A stretch of 64,000 nt of DNA. It comes from Sulfitobacter noctilucae (lineage in GTDB: Bacteria; Pseudomonadota; Alphaproteobacteria; Rhodobacterales; Rhodobacteraceae). A model generated the notes under the pieces. It worked only from the letters and a program-made list of their open reading frames with translations. It was not told the DNA's origin and did not search any database. The stretch is taken from contig NZ_JASC01000005.1 in assembly GCF_000622365.1 (NCBI RefSeq), positions 30,838 to 94,837 of the forward strand, given 5' to 3'. The number at the start of each line of letters is the position of its first letter. Positions within the stretch are counted from its first letter, which is position 1. A program made the translations under genes and the position numbers. Of the stretch, positions 25,619-34,103 are shown piece by piece.

Positions 25619-28600
25619 TTATGCTGCTGAGATTTTGCAAAGAGTCGCTTTGGTCTCTTGCATTTGCGTGACTGAATCGTAGCCGTAGGTCTGAGCGGTG
25701 TTGGTGCTTTCACCCAACACATATGGATCGGCACCATCAGGATATTTGCCCCTCAGGTCCTCGCCTTCCAGATGACCGCCGAAGTGGAATGGCATAAAGG
25801 CCACGCCTTCACCAACCCGTTCAGTCACCATGGCCATCACTTTGACCTTGCCGCCTTCGGGACCTTCGACCCAGACCTGTTCGCCATCACGCACACCAAG
25901 GTTATTGGCGTCGCGTGTGTTGATCTCGACGAACATGTCCTGCTGCAACTCGGCCAACCATGGGTTCGAGCGTGTCTCGTCACCACCCCCCTCGTATTCG
26001 ACCAGACGACCGGACGTCAGGATCATCGGGTAATCCTTCGAAAAGTCGTTCTTCTGGATCGAGGCATACATGGTCGGCAAGCGGTAGAACTTACGGTCCT
26101 CATATGTTGGGTAGTCCTCCACCAGATCGCGGCGGTTGGTGTAGAGCGGTTCGCGGTGGACCGGTACCGGATCAGGGAAAGTCCAGACCACTGCACGCGC
26201 CTTGGCGTTCCCGAAGGGCGCACATTCATGCGCAATCGCCACACGTTGGATACCGCCCGACAGATCGGTCTTCCAGTTCACGGCAGCGACCTTTTCGTTG
26301 TAGTCCGACGGGAACGGCGACATGGAAGCTTCGCCAACTTCCTCGGCCGCGCCCTGTTCGCCGGACGGTTCGGAGAGGTTTTGTGCTTCCGCAGTATCCT
26401 GCACCTCGTCCGTCTGGCCCTCTTCGGTGCTGGCGTTGGATGCTTCCTCGCCATCGTCCTGATTGCCAACGGAAGCGTCATCCAGCCCTTCCATTCCGAC
26501 CACACGGCCCATCGCCCGGCGTTCTTCGTCGGTCAATTCGCTGTCCCAGCCGAGATCGACAAGCATCTGATAGGTGAACTCGGGATAGCCATCTTGAATG
26601 TCCGACCCAAGGCTATAGACCCCTTCGGCCAACAGGTTATCACCGTCGCGTTCCACCCCAAAGCGGGCACGGAACGTCAGACCCCCCTCGGAGACACGTT
26701 TGGACATGTCATAGAGGTTCGGGGTGCCGGGGTGGTTCATCTCGGGCGTACCCCAGCAGGGCCACGGCATCCCGTAATAATCGCCATCCGCTGGCCCGCC
26801 AACGGCCTGCAATGTTGTGCGGTCAAAGGTATGCTGGTTGGCCATGTGTTTTTTGATCCGCTCCGGGCTTTGACCCGTATAGCCGACCGTCCACATGCCT
26901 TTGTTGAACTCGCGCGTGATGCTTTCAACGTTCGGGGTTTCTTCGTCATCCATTTCGATGTTGCGGAACAGACGGTCCGCCCAGCCGAACTTATTGGCGA
27001 ACTTGGCCATGATGACCTCGTCCGGCAGGCTTTCGAACAGTGGATCAACCACCTTGTCGCGCCACTGGATCGACCGGTTTGACGCGGTGACCGAGCCACG
27101 CGTTTCAAACTGGGTACAGGCCGGCAGCAGGTAAACGCCATCCGTGCGGTCATGCAGAACGGCAGAGACCGTTGGATAGGGGTCGATGACGACCAGCATA
27201 TCCAATTGCTCCATCGCGGTCTTCATCTCCTTCTGGCGGGTCTGCGAGTTTGGCGCGTGGCCCCATAGCACCATGGCACGCACCTTGTTGGGGTTGTCCA
27301 TGTTGTCAGGGTCTTCCAACACGCCGTCAATCCAGCGGCTGACCGGGATGCCGGTGAGGTTCTGCAACGACTTGTCTTTGCCGTCCGCGTTTTTGGTCGT
27401 CGCAAACTGGTTCTTGAGCCAGTCGGCATCTTCTTCCCAAACGCGGCCCCAGTGCGCCCATGCACCAGCGGACAGGCCATAATAGCCCGGCAGCGTGTGC
27501 GACAGAACGCCTAGGTCGGTTGCCCCCTGCACGTTATCGTGACCACGGAAGATGTTTGTACCACCGCCCGATGTGCCCATGTTGCCAAGCGCCAGCTGAA
27601 GCACGCAGTACGCGCGCGTGTTGTTGTTGCCGTTCGTATGCTGCGTGCCACCCATGCACCAAATCACGGTGCCCGGGCGGTTGTTGGCCATTGTGCGGGC
27701 AACGCGCTTGAGCTGCGAGGCAGGTGCGCCTGTGACGCGCTCGACTTCTTCTGGAGTCCAGCGGGCGACTTCTTCCTGGATCTGGTCCATGCCCCAGACG
27801 CGGGTGCGGATGAATTCCTTGTCTTCCCACCCGTTGTCAAAGATGTGCCACAAAATACCCCAGACCAGCGCCACATCGGTGCCGGGACGGAAGCGCACAT
27901 ACTCATCAGCATGGGCCGCCGTGCGGGTGAAGCGCGGGTCACATACGATCACTGGCGCGTTGTTCTGTTCCTTGGCTTTCAGCAGGTGCAACAGCGAAAC
28001 GGGATGCGCCTCGGCAGGGTTGCCACCGATGATAAAGATCGCTTTGGAATTGTGGATGTCGTTGTAGCTGTTGGTCATCGCGCCATAGCCCCAGGTGTTC
28101 GCAACACCGGCAACTGTGGTCGAGTGACAGATACGCGCCTGGTGGTCCACATTGTTCGTGCCCCAATAGGCGGCGAACTTGCGGAAGAGATAGGCCTGTT
28201 CGTTGTTATGTTTGGCGCTGCCCAGCCAATAGACTGAATCCGGTCCGCTCTCTTCGCGGATGTTCATCATGCCGTCGCCGATCTCGTCGATCGCCTGCTC
28301 CCATGAGATGCGCTTCCATTCACCACCCTCTTTTTTCATCGGGTACTTGAGGCGGCGCTCGCCGTGGGCATGCTCGCGCACAGCGGCCCCTTTGGCACAA
28401 TGGGCACCAAGGTTGAACGGGCTGTCCCAACCGGGCTCCTGCCCTGTCCAGACGCCATTGGCCACCTCTGCGATAACGGTACAGCCGACCGAGCAGTGGG
28501 TGCAGACGGATTTGATCGTCTCAACCGCGCCGGTGGCAGTAGCCGCCGCCTGTGCTTGCGTCACCGTGCCGCCTGTGGCGGAAATTGCAGCAAGGCCTCC

Positions 28601-28720
28601 AATGGCCAGGCCGGATCCGCGCAGGAAACTGCGGCGGTCTACGGATTTCTCCGCGATGTCTGATAGAATGCCTGTCCGCTGGGGGCGTCGCGCAACCCCG
28701 TTGGTTTTTTTCTTCAGCAT
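25619..28720 (-). CDS. fdhA: Formate dehydrogenase catalytic (alpha) subunit, Mo/W-bis-MGD enzyme
   Basis: 1033 residues. Twin-arginine signal DRRSFLRGSGLAIGG near residue 30, so it is exported folded. The [4Fe-4S] site is CTHCSVGCTV with a distal GAHCAKGAA. The metal-ligand position is Cys (TGT codon) in HQARICHSTTVAG, followed by the usual His, so no selenocysteine is needed. Later molybdopterin-binding motifs include WCMGGTQHTNGNNNTRAY. An acidic low-complexity insertion lies at about residues 750-806. It oxidises formate to CO2. The linked TupABC importer suggests tungsten rather than molybdenum at the active site; that is inference. Confidence 0.94.
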   Translation of the reverse strand: MLKKKTNGVARRPQRTGILSDIAEKSVDRRSFLRGSGLAIGGLAAISATGGTVTQAQAAATATGAVETIKSVCTHCSVGCTVIAEVANGVWTGQEPGWDSPFNLGAHCAKGAAVREHAHGERRLKYPMKKEGGEWKRISWEQAIDEIGDGMMNIREESGPDSVYWLGSAKHNNEQAYLFRKFAAYWGTNNVDHQARICHSTTVAGVANTWGYGAMTNSYNDIHNSKAIFIIGGNPAEAHPVSLLHLLKAKEQNNAPVIVCDPRFTRTAAHADEYVRFRPGTDVALVWGILWHIFDNGWEDKEFIRTRVWGMDQIQEEVARWTPEEVERVTGAPASQLKRVARTMANNRPGTVIWCMGGTQHTNGNNNTRAYCVLQLALGNMGTSGGGTNIFRGHDNVQGATDLGVLSHTLPGYYGLSAGAWAHWGRVWEEDADWLKNQFATTKNADGKDKSLQNLTGIPVSRWIDGVLEDPDNMDNPNKVRAMVLWGHAPNSQTRQKEMKTAMEQLDMLVVIDPYPTVSAVLHDRTDGVYLLPACTQFETRGSVTASNRSIQWRDKVVDPLFESLPDEVIMAKFANKFGWADRLFRNIEMDDEETPNVESITREFNKGMWTVGYTGQSPERIKKHMANQHTFDRTTLQAVGGPADGDYYGMPWPCWGTPEMNHPGTPNLYDMSKRVSEGGLTFRARFGVERDGDNLLAEGVYSLGSDIQDGYPEFTYQMLVDLGWDSELTDEERRAMGRVVGMEGLDDASVGNQDDGEEASNASTEEGQTDEVQDTAEAQNLSEPSGEQGAAEEVGEASMSPFPSDYNEKVAAVNWKTDLSGGIQRVAIAHECAPFGNAKARAVVWTFPDPVPVHREPLYTNRRDLVEDYPTYEDRKFYRLPTMYASIQKNDFSKDYPMILTSGRLVEYEGGGDETRSNPWLAELQQDMFVEINTRDANNLGVRDGEQVWVEGPEGGKVKVMAMVTERVGEGVAFMPFHFGGHLEGEDLRGKYPDGADPYVLGESTNTAQTYGYDSVTQMQETKATLCKISAA

Positions 28721-28797
28721 GTGTCTTCCTCCCTTGATCCTGACAGTCGGGCGTCACGCAACCAGTCGCCAGGATGTTTAGTAAGAAGCGTCCGGTC

Positions 28798-28998
28798 CTA
28801 GAACCGGGCGCTGTCCAGATATGCACGCGTATGCGCGGTGTCCTGCATCTTTTCAGATGTGGGGTCGACGGGGTTGGCCTCGGCGGTTGATGCCCCTGCG
28901 GCTAGTGCCACAGCTGCAACCGGCGCGGTTGTGCCAGCCAGTTTCAGAAAATCGCGGCGGTTTGTGCCGGTCTCTTTCTTCGTCTCTTCTTTCGTCAT
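28798..28998 (-). CDS. Formate dehydrogenase-locus small Tat-signal protein
   Basis: 66 residues. Twin-arginine motif TNRRDFLKLAG followed by a hydrophobic stretch APVAAVALAAGA and a short mature part ending in AYLDSARF. It matches the small 'formate dehydrogenase region TAT target' family commonly encoded just before fdhA. Its function is unknown; it is presumed to help maturation or be an accessory subunit. Confidence 0.85.
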   Translation of the reverse strand: MTKEETKKETGTNRRDFLKLAGTTAPVAAVALAAGASTAEANPVDPTSEKMQDTAHTRAYLDSARF

Positions 28999-29060
28999 GG
29001 GGGATGTCTCCCTCCCTTGTTATGGCGGGCATCCCCACCGATGATAGTCTGGCCGGTCTG

Positions 29061-29663
29061 CTAACCGGCCATCCGAAATGCTTCGCGCTCGATCTCCATG
29101 AATTCCCGACCCACTGTGCCAAGCGAGGCATAGAGGATGGAATTCTTGGCTGCTTCAAGGTCGGCAAAGAAATGCCCGGCCCAGGGCGCGATGTGTTTGT
29201 TAAAAAAGGTTTTCTGGCTGTCCAGCGATGCGGGCGCGCCAAAGCGCCCCACGATCATTCCGGCCATCATCTCCATCAGAGAGGCGATGTTATCCTCGGG
29301 CTCGAACACATTTGCAGGCCGCGTCATGGCCCGTGCAGCCATATCAGAGCGCAGCGTCGCCAGTGGCTTTTCGTTCAGAAAGCCGGTCAGATAATAGCTG
29401 GCATAAGGCAGCAGCTCTCCGCGCCCCAACCCGACGAAAAGCGCGTTGAATTCGCTTTCCACCTTGGCGGGTTTGCTGGCTTTGGCCACACGCGACAGGC
29501 CAGCGATGGCTTTGCCAATCTCGCTGTCATCCCCTGAAAGGCCCGCGCATTGGTCCAGCAACATCTGGTCGGGCGGTGCCGAGAGCATCAGGCCCAGAAA
29601 GTTGTAAAGATCCGCCCGCAGGCGGTCTTCGGAAGCAACTGCGATGTCTTCGGCTGTATTCAC
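29061..29663 (-). CDS. TorD/NarJ-type chaperone for the formate dehydrogenase
   Basis: 200 residues, all-helical. N-terminal RADLYNFLGLMLSAPPDQML and the core LGRGELLPYASYYLTGFLNE are typical of the TorD/DmsD redox-enzyme maturation family, followed by a helix carrying EPEDNIASLMEMMAGMIVG. Such chaperones bind the Tat signal of a molybdoenzyme until the cofactor is loaded; FdhA is the obvious client. It overlaps the DUF3306 stop by 4 bases. Confidence 0.85.
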   Translation of the reverse strand: MNTAEDIAVASEDRLRADLYNFLGLMLSAPPDQMLLDQCAGLSGDDSEIGKAIAGLSRVAKASKPAKVESEFNALFVGLGRGELLPYASYYLTGFLNEKPLATLRSDMAARAMTRPANVFEPEDNIASLMEMMAGMIVGRFGAPASLDSQKTFFNKHIAPWAGHFFADLEAAKNSILYASLGTVGREFMEIEREAFRMAG

Positions 29664-30274
29664 GCGGCGTCCTCTATTCTGAATTTCATGCGGCGCGGAA
29701 CAGGTTGATGCATCGCTTCCGGCTCCGGACTTTCTGCCTGCGCCATTTCTACAGGCGCGTGTGCCTCTGGCGTCGCGTCAGATGACGCGATCAGATCATC
29801 CTGATTTTCCAGGACGTCTTCTTCTATCTCGTCGACGTCGTTTGTCTCGACCGGGTTGGCAAGTGCTTCTGCCTGTCGGGCCATCTCTTGAACATGCTTC
29901 AACATGCCCTTGCCGACCTGATAGGCCGTCTGGATATTCTCGACCGCCATGGCTGAATCTGTGAAATCCTCACCGTAATCGACCAACATGTCGACATTGG
30001 CCAGAACAGGGTTGGACCGCCACAACGCCCGCAAGGCCCGGCGCCGGATCAGATCGGGCACGGTCTTTGCCATGAACACGGTGAAATCGTCCCCTTTGCC
30101 GAGTGTCTCGGGTGCGGGCAAATCGAGGGCTGCCAGCATCTCCGCCTCGCTCATCTGCTCAAGCGCGGCATGTTCCTGAGCAAGTGCTTCGGCTTCCGCC
30201 GACGCAATCTCTGCCTTCGCCTCAGCGGCAACACCGGCCCTCCGGCGAGCCCAGAAATCGGAACGCCCGCTCAA
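29660..30274 (-). CDS. DUF3306-family protein
   Basis: 204 residues. The start SDFWARRRAGVAAEAKAEIA and the core RRRALRALWRSNPVLANVDM with LVDYGEDFTD match the DUF3306 family, usually encoded beside alphaproteobacterial formate dehydrogenases. The C-terminus is acidic, then basic (PVPRRMKFRIEDAA). Coupled to both neighbours by 4-base overlaps. Function unknown; a role in dehydrogenase assembly is inferred from constant association. Confidence 0.8.
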   Translation of the reverse strand: MSGRSDFWARRRAGVAAEAKAEIASAEAEALAQEHAALEQMSEAEMLAALDLPAPETLGKGDDFTVFMAKTVPDLIRRRALRALWRSNPVLANVDMLVDYGEDFTDSAMAVENIQTAYQVGKGMLKHVQEMARQAEALANPVETNDVDEIEEDVLENQDDLIASSDATPEAHAPVEMAQAESPEPEAMHQPVPRRMKFRIEDAA

Positions 30275-30801
30275 TGCACCGTCTCCTTGGAAGAGGGCGC
30301 GCGGTACACATCAGAAACCTGCCGGATGCGCGCATCGCCAATGCCGTCTTCTTTGCGGTCGACACGCGTTTTATCCCGCCGCCGCTTGATGAACACTTCA
30401 TCTTCGTGGTGCAGTTGCACAAAGTCGCGGATCCAGGCGATCAACCCATCGGGCATCGCAACCTTTTCAACCAGCTCCTCGCCCGTGTCGGCATAATCCT
30501 GCGCTTCGTACGGGGACGCTGTGGCAAGCACTATATCCAGCGGTGCCTCCCCCTCGCCCGGGCGCATCACGACATAGATCGCAGGGACCTTGGCAGATAA
30601 GCCATGTGAATACGCCTCGGTATCCGTGCGAAACAGCTCTAGCGGCAAGGTGGCGGCGTGGTATTCCACTGCCTCGCCATCCCGCCGCAACTCTTTCCAA
30701 TTGGCCGAACCGGCACCGGGCAATACAGCAACAGCTTTCCACACATGCTTGGCCCAGCGTGTGACGCCGGGCACCCTTCGGATCACAATTCCGACAGGCA
30801 T
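30271..30801 (-). CDS. DUF3305-family protein
   Basis: 176 residues from the ATG at 30801. The N-terminus MPVGIVIRRVPGVTRWAKHV and VWKAVAVLPGAG fit DUF3305; a TTG ten codons earlier is possible but adds nothing family-like. First gene of the minus-strand formate dehydrogenase run, 349 bases from the divergent ferredoxin gene. Function unknown. Confidence 0.78.
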   Translation of the reverse strand: MPVGIVIRRVPGVTRWAKHVWKAVAVLPGAGSANWKELRRDGEAVEYHAATLPLELFRTDTEAYSHGLSAKVPAIYVVMRPGEGEAPLDIVLATASPYEAQDYADTGEELVEKVAMPDGLIAWIRDFVQLHHEDEVFIKRRRDKTRVDRKEDGIGDARIRQVSDVYRAPSSKETVH

Positions 30802-31150
30802 AGAAATGGATTTTTGGCTGCACTTGTCCAAAACGACCCTCGAAGCATGCTGTTGAAGCCTCTATCTTAATAGGATCGCGGATAATTCAAAGTAATTTTT
30901 GGCACTTATGCTGAACAACATCTGCCCATGCCGCAGCGCAGCAAAGAATTGTTTTTCACTTACGCCCGTCTGACATGGTAGTTCAGGGAGGATTGTGTTT
31001 TTTAGGGATGCCAGTAAGTAAATTCCTTTGCTGCTGCAGCATTTTACTTACCCGCGAGAGCGGTACGAATTGAGGTTTACGATAGCAGAGAATCGCGGGT
31101 AGCTTGGCCCGCGCTTCGTGATCGGACGCGTGCGCCCCGGAGGAGAGAAG
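30802..31150. other. Divergent promoter region between the two formate dehydrogenase-related operons
   Basis: 349 bases, AT-rich at 30860-31060. It contains the inverted repeat GTAAGTAAA / TTTACTTAC (31014-31022 and 31043-31051, 20-base spacer), about 100 bases before the ferredoxin gene start. No gene seen. Both operons should start here. Confidence 0.55.
31014..31051. promoter_or_regulatory. Inverted repeat, candidate operator
   Basis: Perfect 9-bp arms GTAAGTAAA and TTTACTTAC flank 20 bases including CTGCTGCAG. No T-run follows, so an operator is more likely than a terminator. The binding protein is unknown. Confidence 0.45.
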
Positions 31151-33097
31151 ATGGCCAAAAAGCTGATATTGTGCGATTGCGCGGGCAGCCAGTCCCTTGA
31201 TGCCGATGCCATCGCGGCGGGGTCTGGTCTTGCCTGCTCCAAGGTCTATTCGCACCTGTGTACCCTGCAAATCGACGCTGCTGCAAAAGAACTGGCGCAG
31301 GGCGATGCCATTGTTGCCTGCCAGCAAGAGCGCGCTACCTTCGAAGAACTTGCGGATGATCTGCAAATTGATGCGCCCGGTTTCGTTGACTTAAGGGACC
31401 GGGCCGGTTGGGGCACGGGCGCGCCTGCGCCCAAGATGGCCGCCTTGGCTGCCGAAGCAGCACTTTCCCTGCCCTTGGGCAAATCTGTCGATGTGGTATC
31501 CGAAGGTACCTGCCTGATCGTGGGGGCAGAGGCCGCACTTATCGCCGCGCAAAACCTCAGCGAGACATTGGCGGTGACAGTGCTTGTCACGGACCCTGAT
31601 CTGATCCCAAACGACCGGACTTTTGACTGTGTCGTGGGCAAGGTCCGCAACGTGTCGGGGGCACTGGGCGGCTTTACCGTGAAACTTGACGCTTTCCAGC
31701 AGGTCCTGCCTGCCGGTCGCGGTGCCTTTGATCTGAGCCCGCCGCAGAATGGTGTGGTCTCGGCCTGTGACATCATCCTCGATCTGTCCGGTGAAACCGC
31801 GTTGGTACCTGCGCCCCACAAGCGCGAAGGCTATCTGCGGGCGGAGCCCGGCCACCCCCCTTCGGTTGCCAATGCTGTGATCGAAGCCGCGCAGTTGATC
31901 GGCACATTTGAAAAGCCGCTTTATGTCCGGCTCGAACCCAGCCTCTGCGCCCATAGCCGTGCGGAGCAACCTGCCTGTTCGAATTGCCTGAATGTCTGCC
32001 CGACCGGTGCCATTGTTTCTGCGGGCGAACATGTGGCGATTGATCCGATGATCTGTGCGGGGTGCGGTTCATGCTCTGCGGTTTGTCCTTCCGGGGCGAT
32101 CACCTATGACGCGCCGCCTGTTGATGCACTCTTTCGCCGTTTGTCCACACTTGCCACGACCTACCGCACCGCAGGGGGCACATCGCCGCGCCTGCTGGTG
32201 CATGATGCTGAATTCGGGCGCGAGATGATCTCGCTCGCGGCGCGTTTCGGGCGTGGCCTGCCGGGGCATGTGATCCCGATCGAGATCGATGCATTGTCAG
32301 GCTTTGGGCATGCGGAAATGCTCGCGGCATTGGCCTGCGGATTTGAACATGTTGATCTGCTGCTCAGCCCGAAAACCGAACAGGACGTGATCGAAGCTCA
32401 GGCCATATTGGCCCGTGCTTTGGCTGGCAAGGATGCTGTGCGATTGTTGTCGCTGAACGATCCGGATGCCCTGAGTGACGCGGTCGATGCGCCTGCCGTC
32501 GACCCTGCGCACTGTGCGCCCGTGCTGCCCCTTGGTACGCGCAGGCAGGTGGCCCGACTGGCCGCCAAAACGCTGCAACCTGAAACCAAGGTTCAGGAGC
32601 TGCCCGCCGGCGCGCCCTATGGCGCGGTCGTGGTTGATACGGACGCCTGTACCCTGTGTCTCTCGTGCGTTTCGCTTTGCCCGTCGGGGGCCTTGGGCGA
32701 CAACTCGGATCTGCCGCAACTCCGCTTTCAGGAAGATGCCTGTCTGCAATGCGGTTTGTGCAGCAACATTTGCCCAGAGCAGGCCATCACATTGCAACCG
32801 CAAATGAATCTGACCGATGCCGCCTTCGACCAGCGTGTGCTTTATGAGGAAGAACCCTTTGCCTGCATCGATTGTGGCAGCCTGTTCGGTTCCAAATCGA
32901 CCATCGCAAAGATCACCGAGAAACTGGCGGGCAAGCATGCGATGTTCGCGTCTTCAGAAGCTGCGAAGATGATCCAGCGCTGCGAAAATTGCCGCATACA
33001 GGCGCAATACCACTCCACCAACAATCCGTTCCAGGGCGCAGAGCGTCCCCGCGTGCGGACCTCGGATGACTACTTTGCCAAGCGCAAGGATCACTGA
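31151..33097 (+). CDS. Multi-[4Fe-4S] ferredoxin-domain protein of the formate dehydrogenase locus
   Basis: 648 residues from the ATG at 31151 (GGAGGAGA just upstream). The N-terminal half has a CDCAGSQSLD start and NAD/dehydrogenase-like hydrophobic strands. Two ferredoxin blocks follow: CSNCLNVCPTGAI with CAGCGSCSAVCPSGAI (near residues 280-320), and CTLCLSCVSLCPSGAL with CLQCGLCSNICPEQAI (near 505-555). The C-terminus has two further Cys pairs (CIDCGSLF and CENC). It probably moves electrons in the cytoplasm or at the membrane for formate metabolism. It overlaps the convergent gene by 7 bases. Confidence 0.8.
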   Translation: MAKKLILCDCAGSQSLDADAIAAGSGLACSKVYSHLCTLQIDAAAKELAQGDAIVACQQERATFEELADDLQIDAPGFVDLRDRAGWGTGAPAPKMAALAAEAALSLPLGKSVDVVSEGTCLIVGAEAALIAAQNLSETLAVTVLVTDPDLIPNDRTFDCVVGKVRNVSGALGGFTVKLDAFQQVLPAGRGAFDLSPPQNGVVSACDIILDLSGETALVPAPHKREGYLRAEPGHPPSVANAVIEAAQLIGTFEKPLYVRLEPSLCAHSRAEQPACSNCLNVCPTGAIVSAGEHVAIDPMICAGCGSCSAVCPSGAITYDAPPVDALFRRLSTLATTYRTAGGTSPRLLVHDAEFGREMISLAARFGRGLPGHVIPIEIDALSGFGHAEMLAALACGFEHVDLLLSPKTEQDVIEAQAILARALAGKDAVRLLSLNDPDALSDAVDAPAVDPAHCAPVLPLGTRRQVARLAAKTLQPETKVQELPAGAPYGAVVVDTDACTLCLSCVSLCPSGALGDNSDLPQLRFQEDACLQCGLCSNICPEQAITLQPQMNLTDAAFDQRVLYEEEPFACIDCGSLFGSKSTIAKITEKLAGKHAMFASSEAAKMIQRCENCRIQAQYHSTNNPFQGAERPRVRTSDDYFAKRKDH

Positions 33098-33816
33098 AGT
33101 TGAATGGGCTTTCCCAAATCGGCGGGCGTTATGGAGCCGACATAGGCCCCGATGGCTTCAATGTCTTCCCAGCTGACCTCAATCGGCGCGATGGGCGACG
33201 GCAGGTTTTCGGGAAACGGTTCGGTGATGCCGGTGACTTGGGTGAATGCCGGATGCGGGCGCAGCATGAAGAATGTCTCGAACCGTTCCTGCCAGTCGGG
33301 GAACGTGCGCATCAAGGCGAAGGACGGGGTGGAGCCGATGGCATTCATCCGGTTGGTTTCATTGACAACATGACAGCGTCCACATTGGCTGAGGCTCACG
33401 GCTTCGCCGCGCACGACATTTCCGGTGATCTGCGTTGTCTCGACCGCTTGGACCCGCCCGACATCAGCGCTGAAAAGCGGGGTGCCATCGGGTGCGAAAG
33501 CTTCAATGGTGCGCTTGCCCACCTCCGACAAAAGCCAGTCCTGAAAGGCGTCCATGTCTTCGCCGCCGGGGCTGGTAAAGTGCCAGACTGTCTCACCCTG
33601 GGCGAAAACGGGCATGCCTTCCGCGCCAAGCGCTGCGTCGCCCGCGCCCTCTGTGACAGTGATCCGCACCCCCGTTTTCAAAGAAAACCGCGGGAGCAGG
33701 TGCTTCAAGAACCCCGTCTGGACAAGGGTATCCGGGGCCTGCAAGGAAAACGCCTTGTCCTGGGCCGCAATGGGGCTGGCCAGCAACGCAAGGCTTATCG
33801 CCACTTTCCAGAACAT
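33091..33816 (-). CDS. Periplasmic protein with binding-protein-like N-terminus and a CxxCH haem site
   Basis: 241 residues; signal peptide ends in LASPIAAQ. Residues 20-120 resemble a short periplasmic binding-protein lobe (FLKHLLPRFSLKTGVRITVT, then DAFQDWLLSEVGKRTIEAF). LSQCGRCHVVNETNRM near residue 148 is a typical c-type haem attachment site, with possible Met ligands further on. No close family recognised with confidence. It stands alone on the minus strand between two plus-strand genes of the accessory operon and may be a redox partner or sensor. Confidence 0.7.
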   Translation of the reverse strand: MFWKVAISLALLASPIAAQDKAFSLQAPDTLVQTGFLKHLLPRFSLKTGVRITVTEGAGDAALGAEGMPVFAQGETVWHFTSPGGEDMDAFQDWLLSEVGKRTIEAFAPDGTPLFSADVGRVQAVETTQITGNVVRGEAVSLSQCGRCHVVNETNRMNAIGSTPSFALMRTFPDWQERFETFFMLRPHPAFTQVTGITEPFPENLPSPIAPIEVSWEDIEAIGAYVGSITPADLGKPIQLQ

Positions 33817-33911
33817 AGGCCCCTATCTCCACCGCATGTCAGGTTGCGACCAAGCCTAGGGGCGTTAGGATGCATAGGTCAACAATTCCCACACACCAGA
33901 AGGACACCAAC

Positions 33912-34103
33912 ATGAGCGAAGATTTCAACATGTCGATGCGCAAGTTTCTCAAGCAGGTCGGTGTCACATCGCAGCAGGCCATTGAAGAAGCGATGCGAAA
34001 CGCCGGCGATACATCGGGCAAGACATTCGAAGCTAAGATGGTGCTGACCGTCGACGGGATCGACCTGGAACATGTCGTGACCGGCAAGATCGAAGGCGCC
34101 TGA
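33912..34103 (+). CDS. Small conserved protein (DUF6494-like)
   Basis: 63 residues from the ATG at 33912, chosen over an upstream in-frame ATG because AGAAGGA lies 8 bases before it and the extra residues look non-coding. MSEDFNMSMRKFLKQVGVTS is followed by an EEAMRNAG helix and a beta-rich tail DGIDLEHVVTGKIEG. I recall this as the DUF6494 family; the match is from memory. It is immediately followed by the Mrp-type ATPase, so probably coupled. Confidence 0.72.
   Translation: MSEDFNMSMRKFLKQVGVTSQQAIEEAMRNAGDTSGKTFEAKMVLTVDGIDLEHVVTGKIEGA

Noticed and set aside
28115..28135. Selenocysteine at the FdhA active site
   Set aside because: The ligand codon in ARICHS is TGT (Cys), and no in-frame TGA occurs in the gene.
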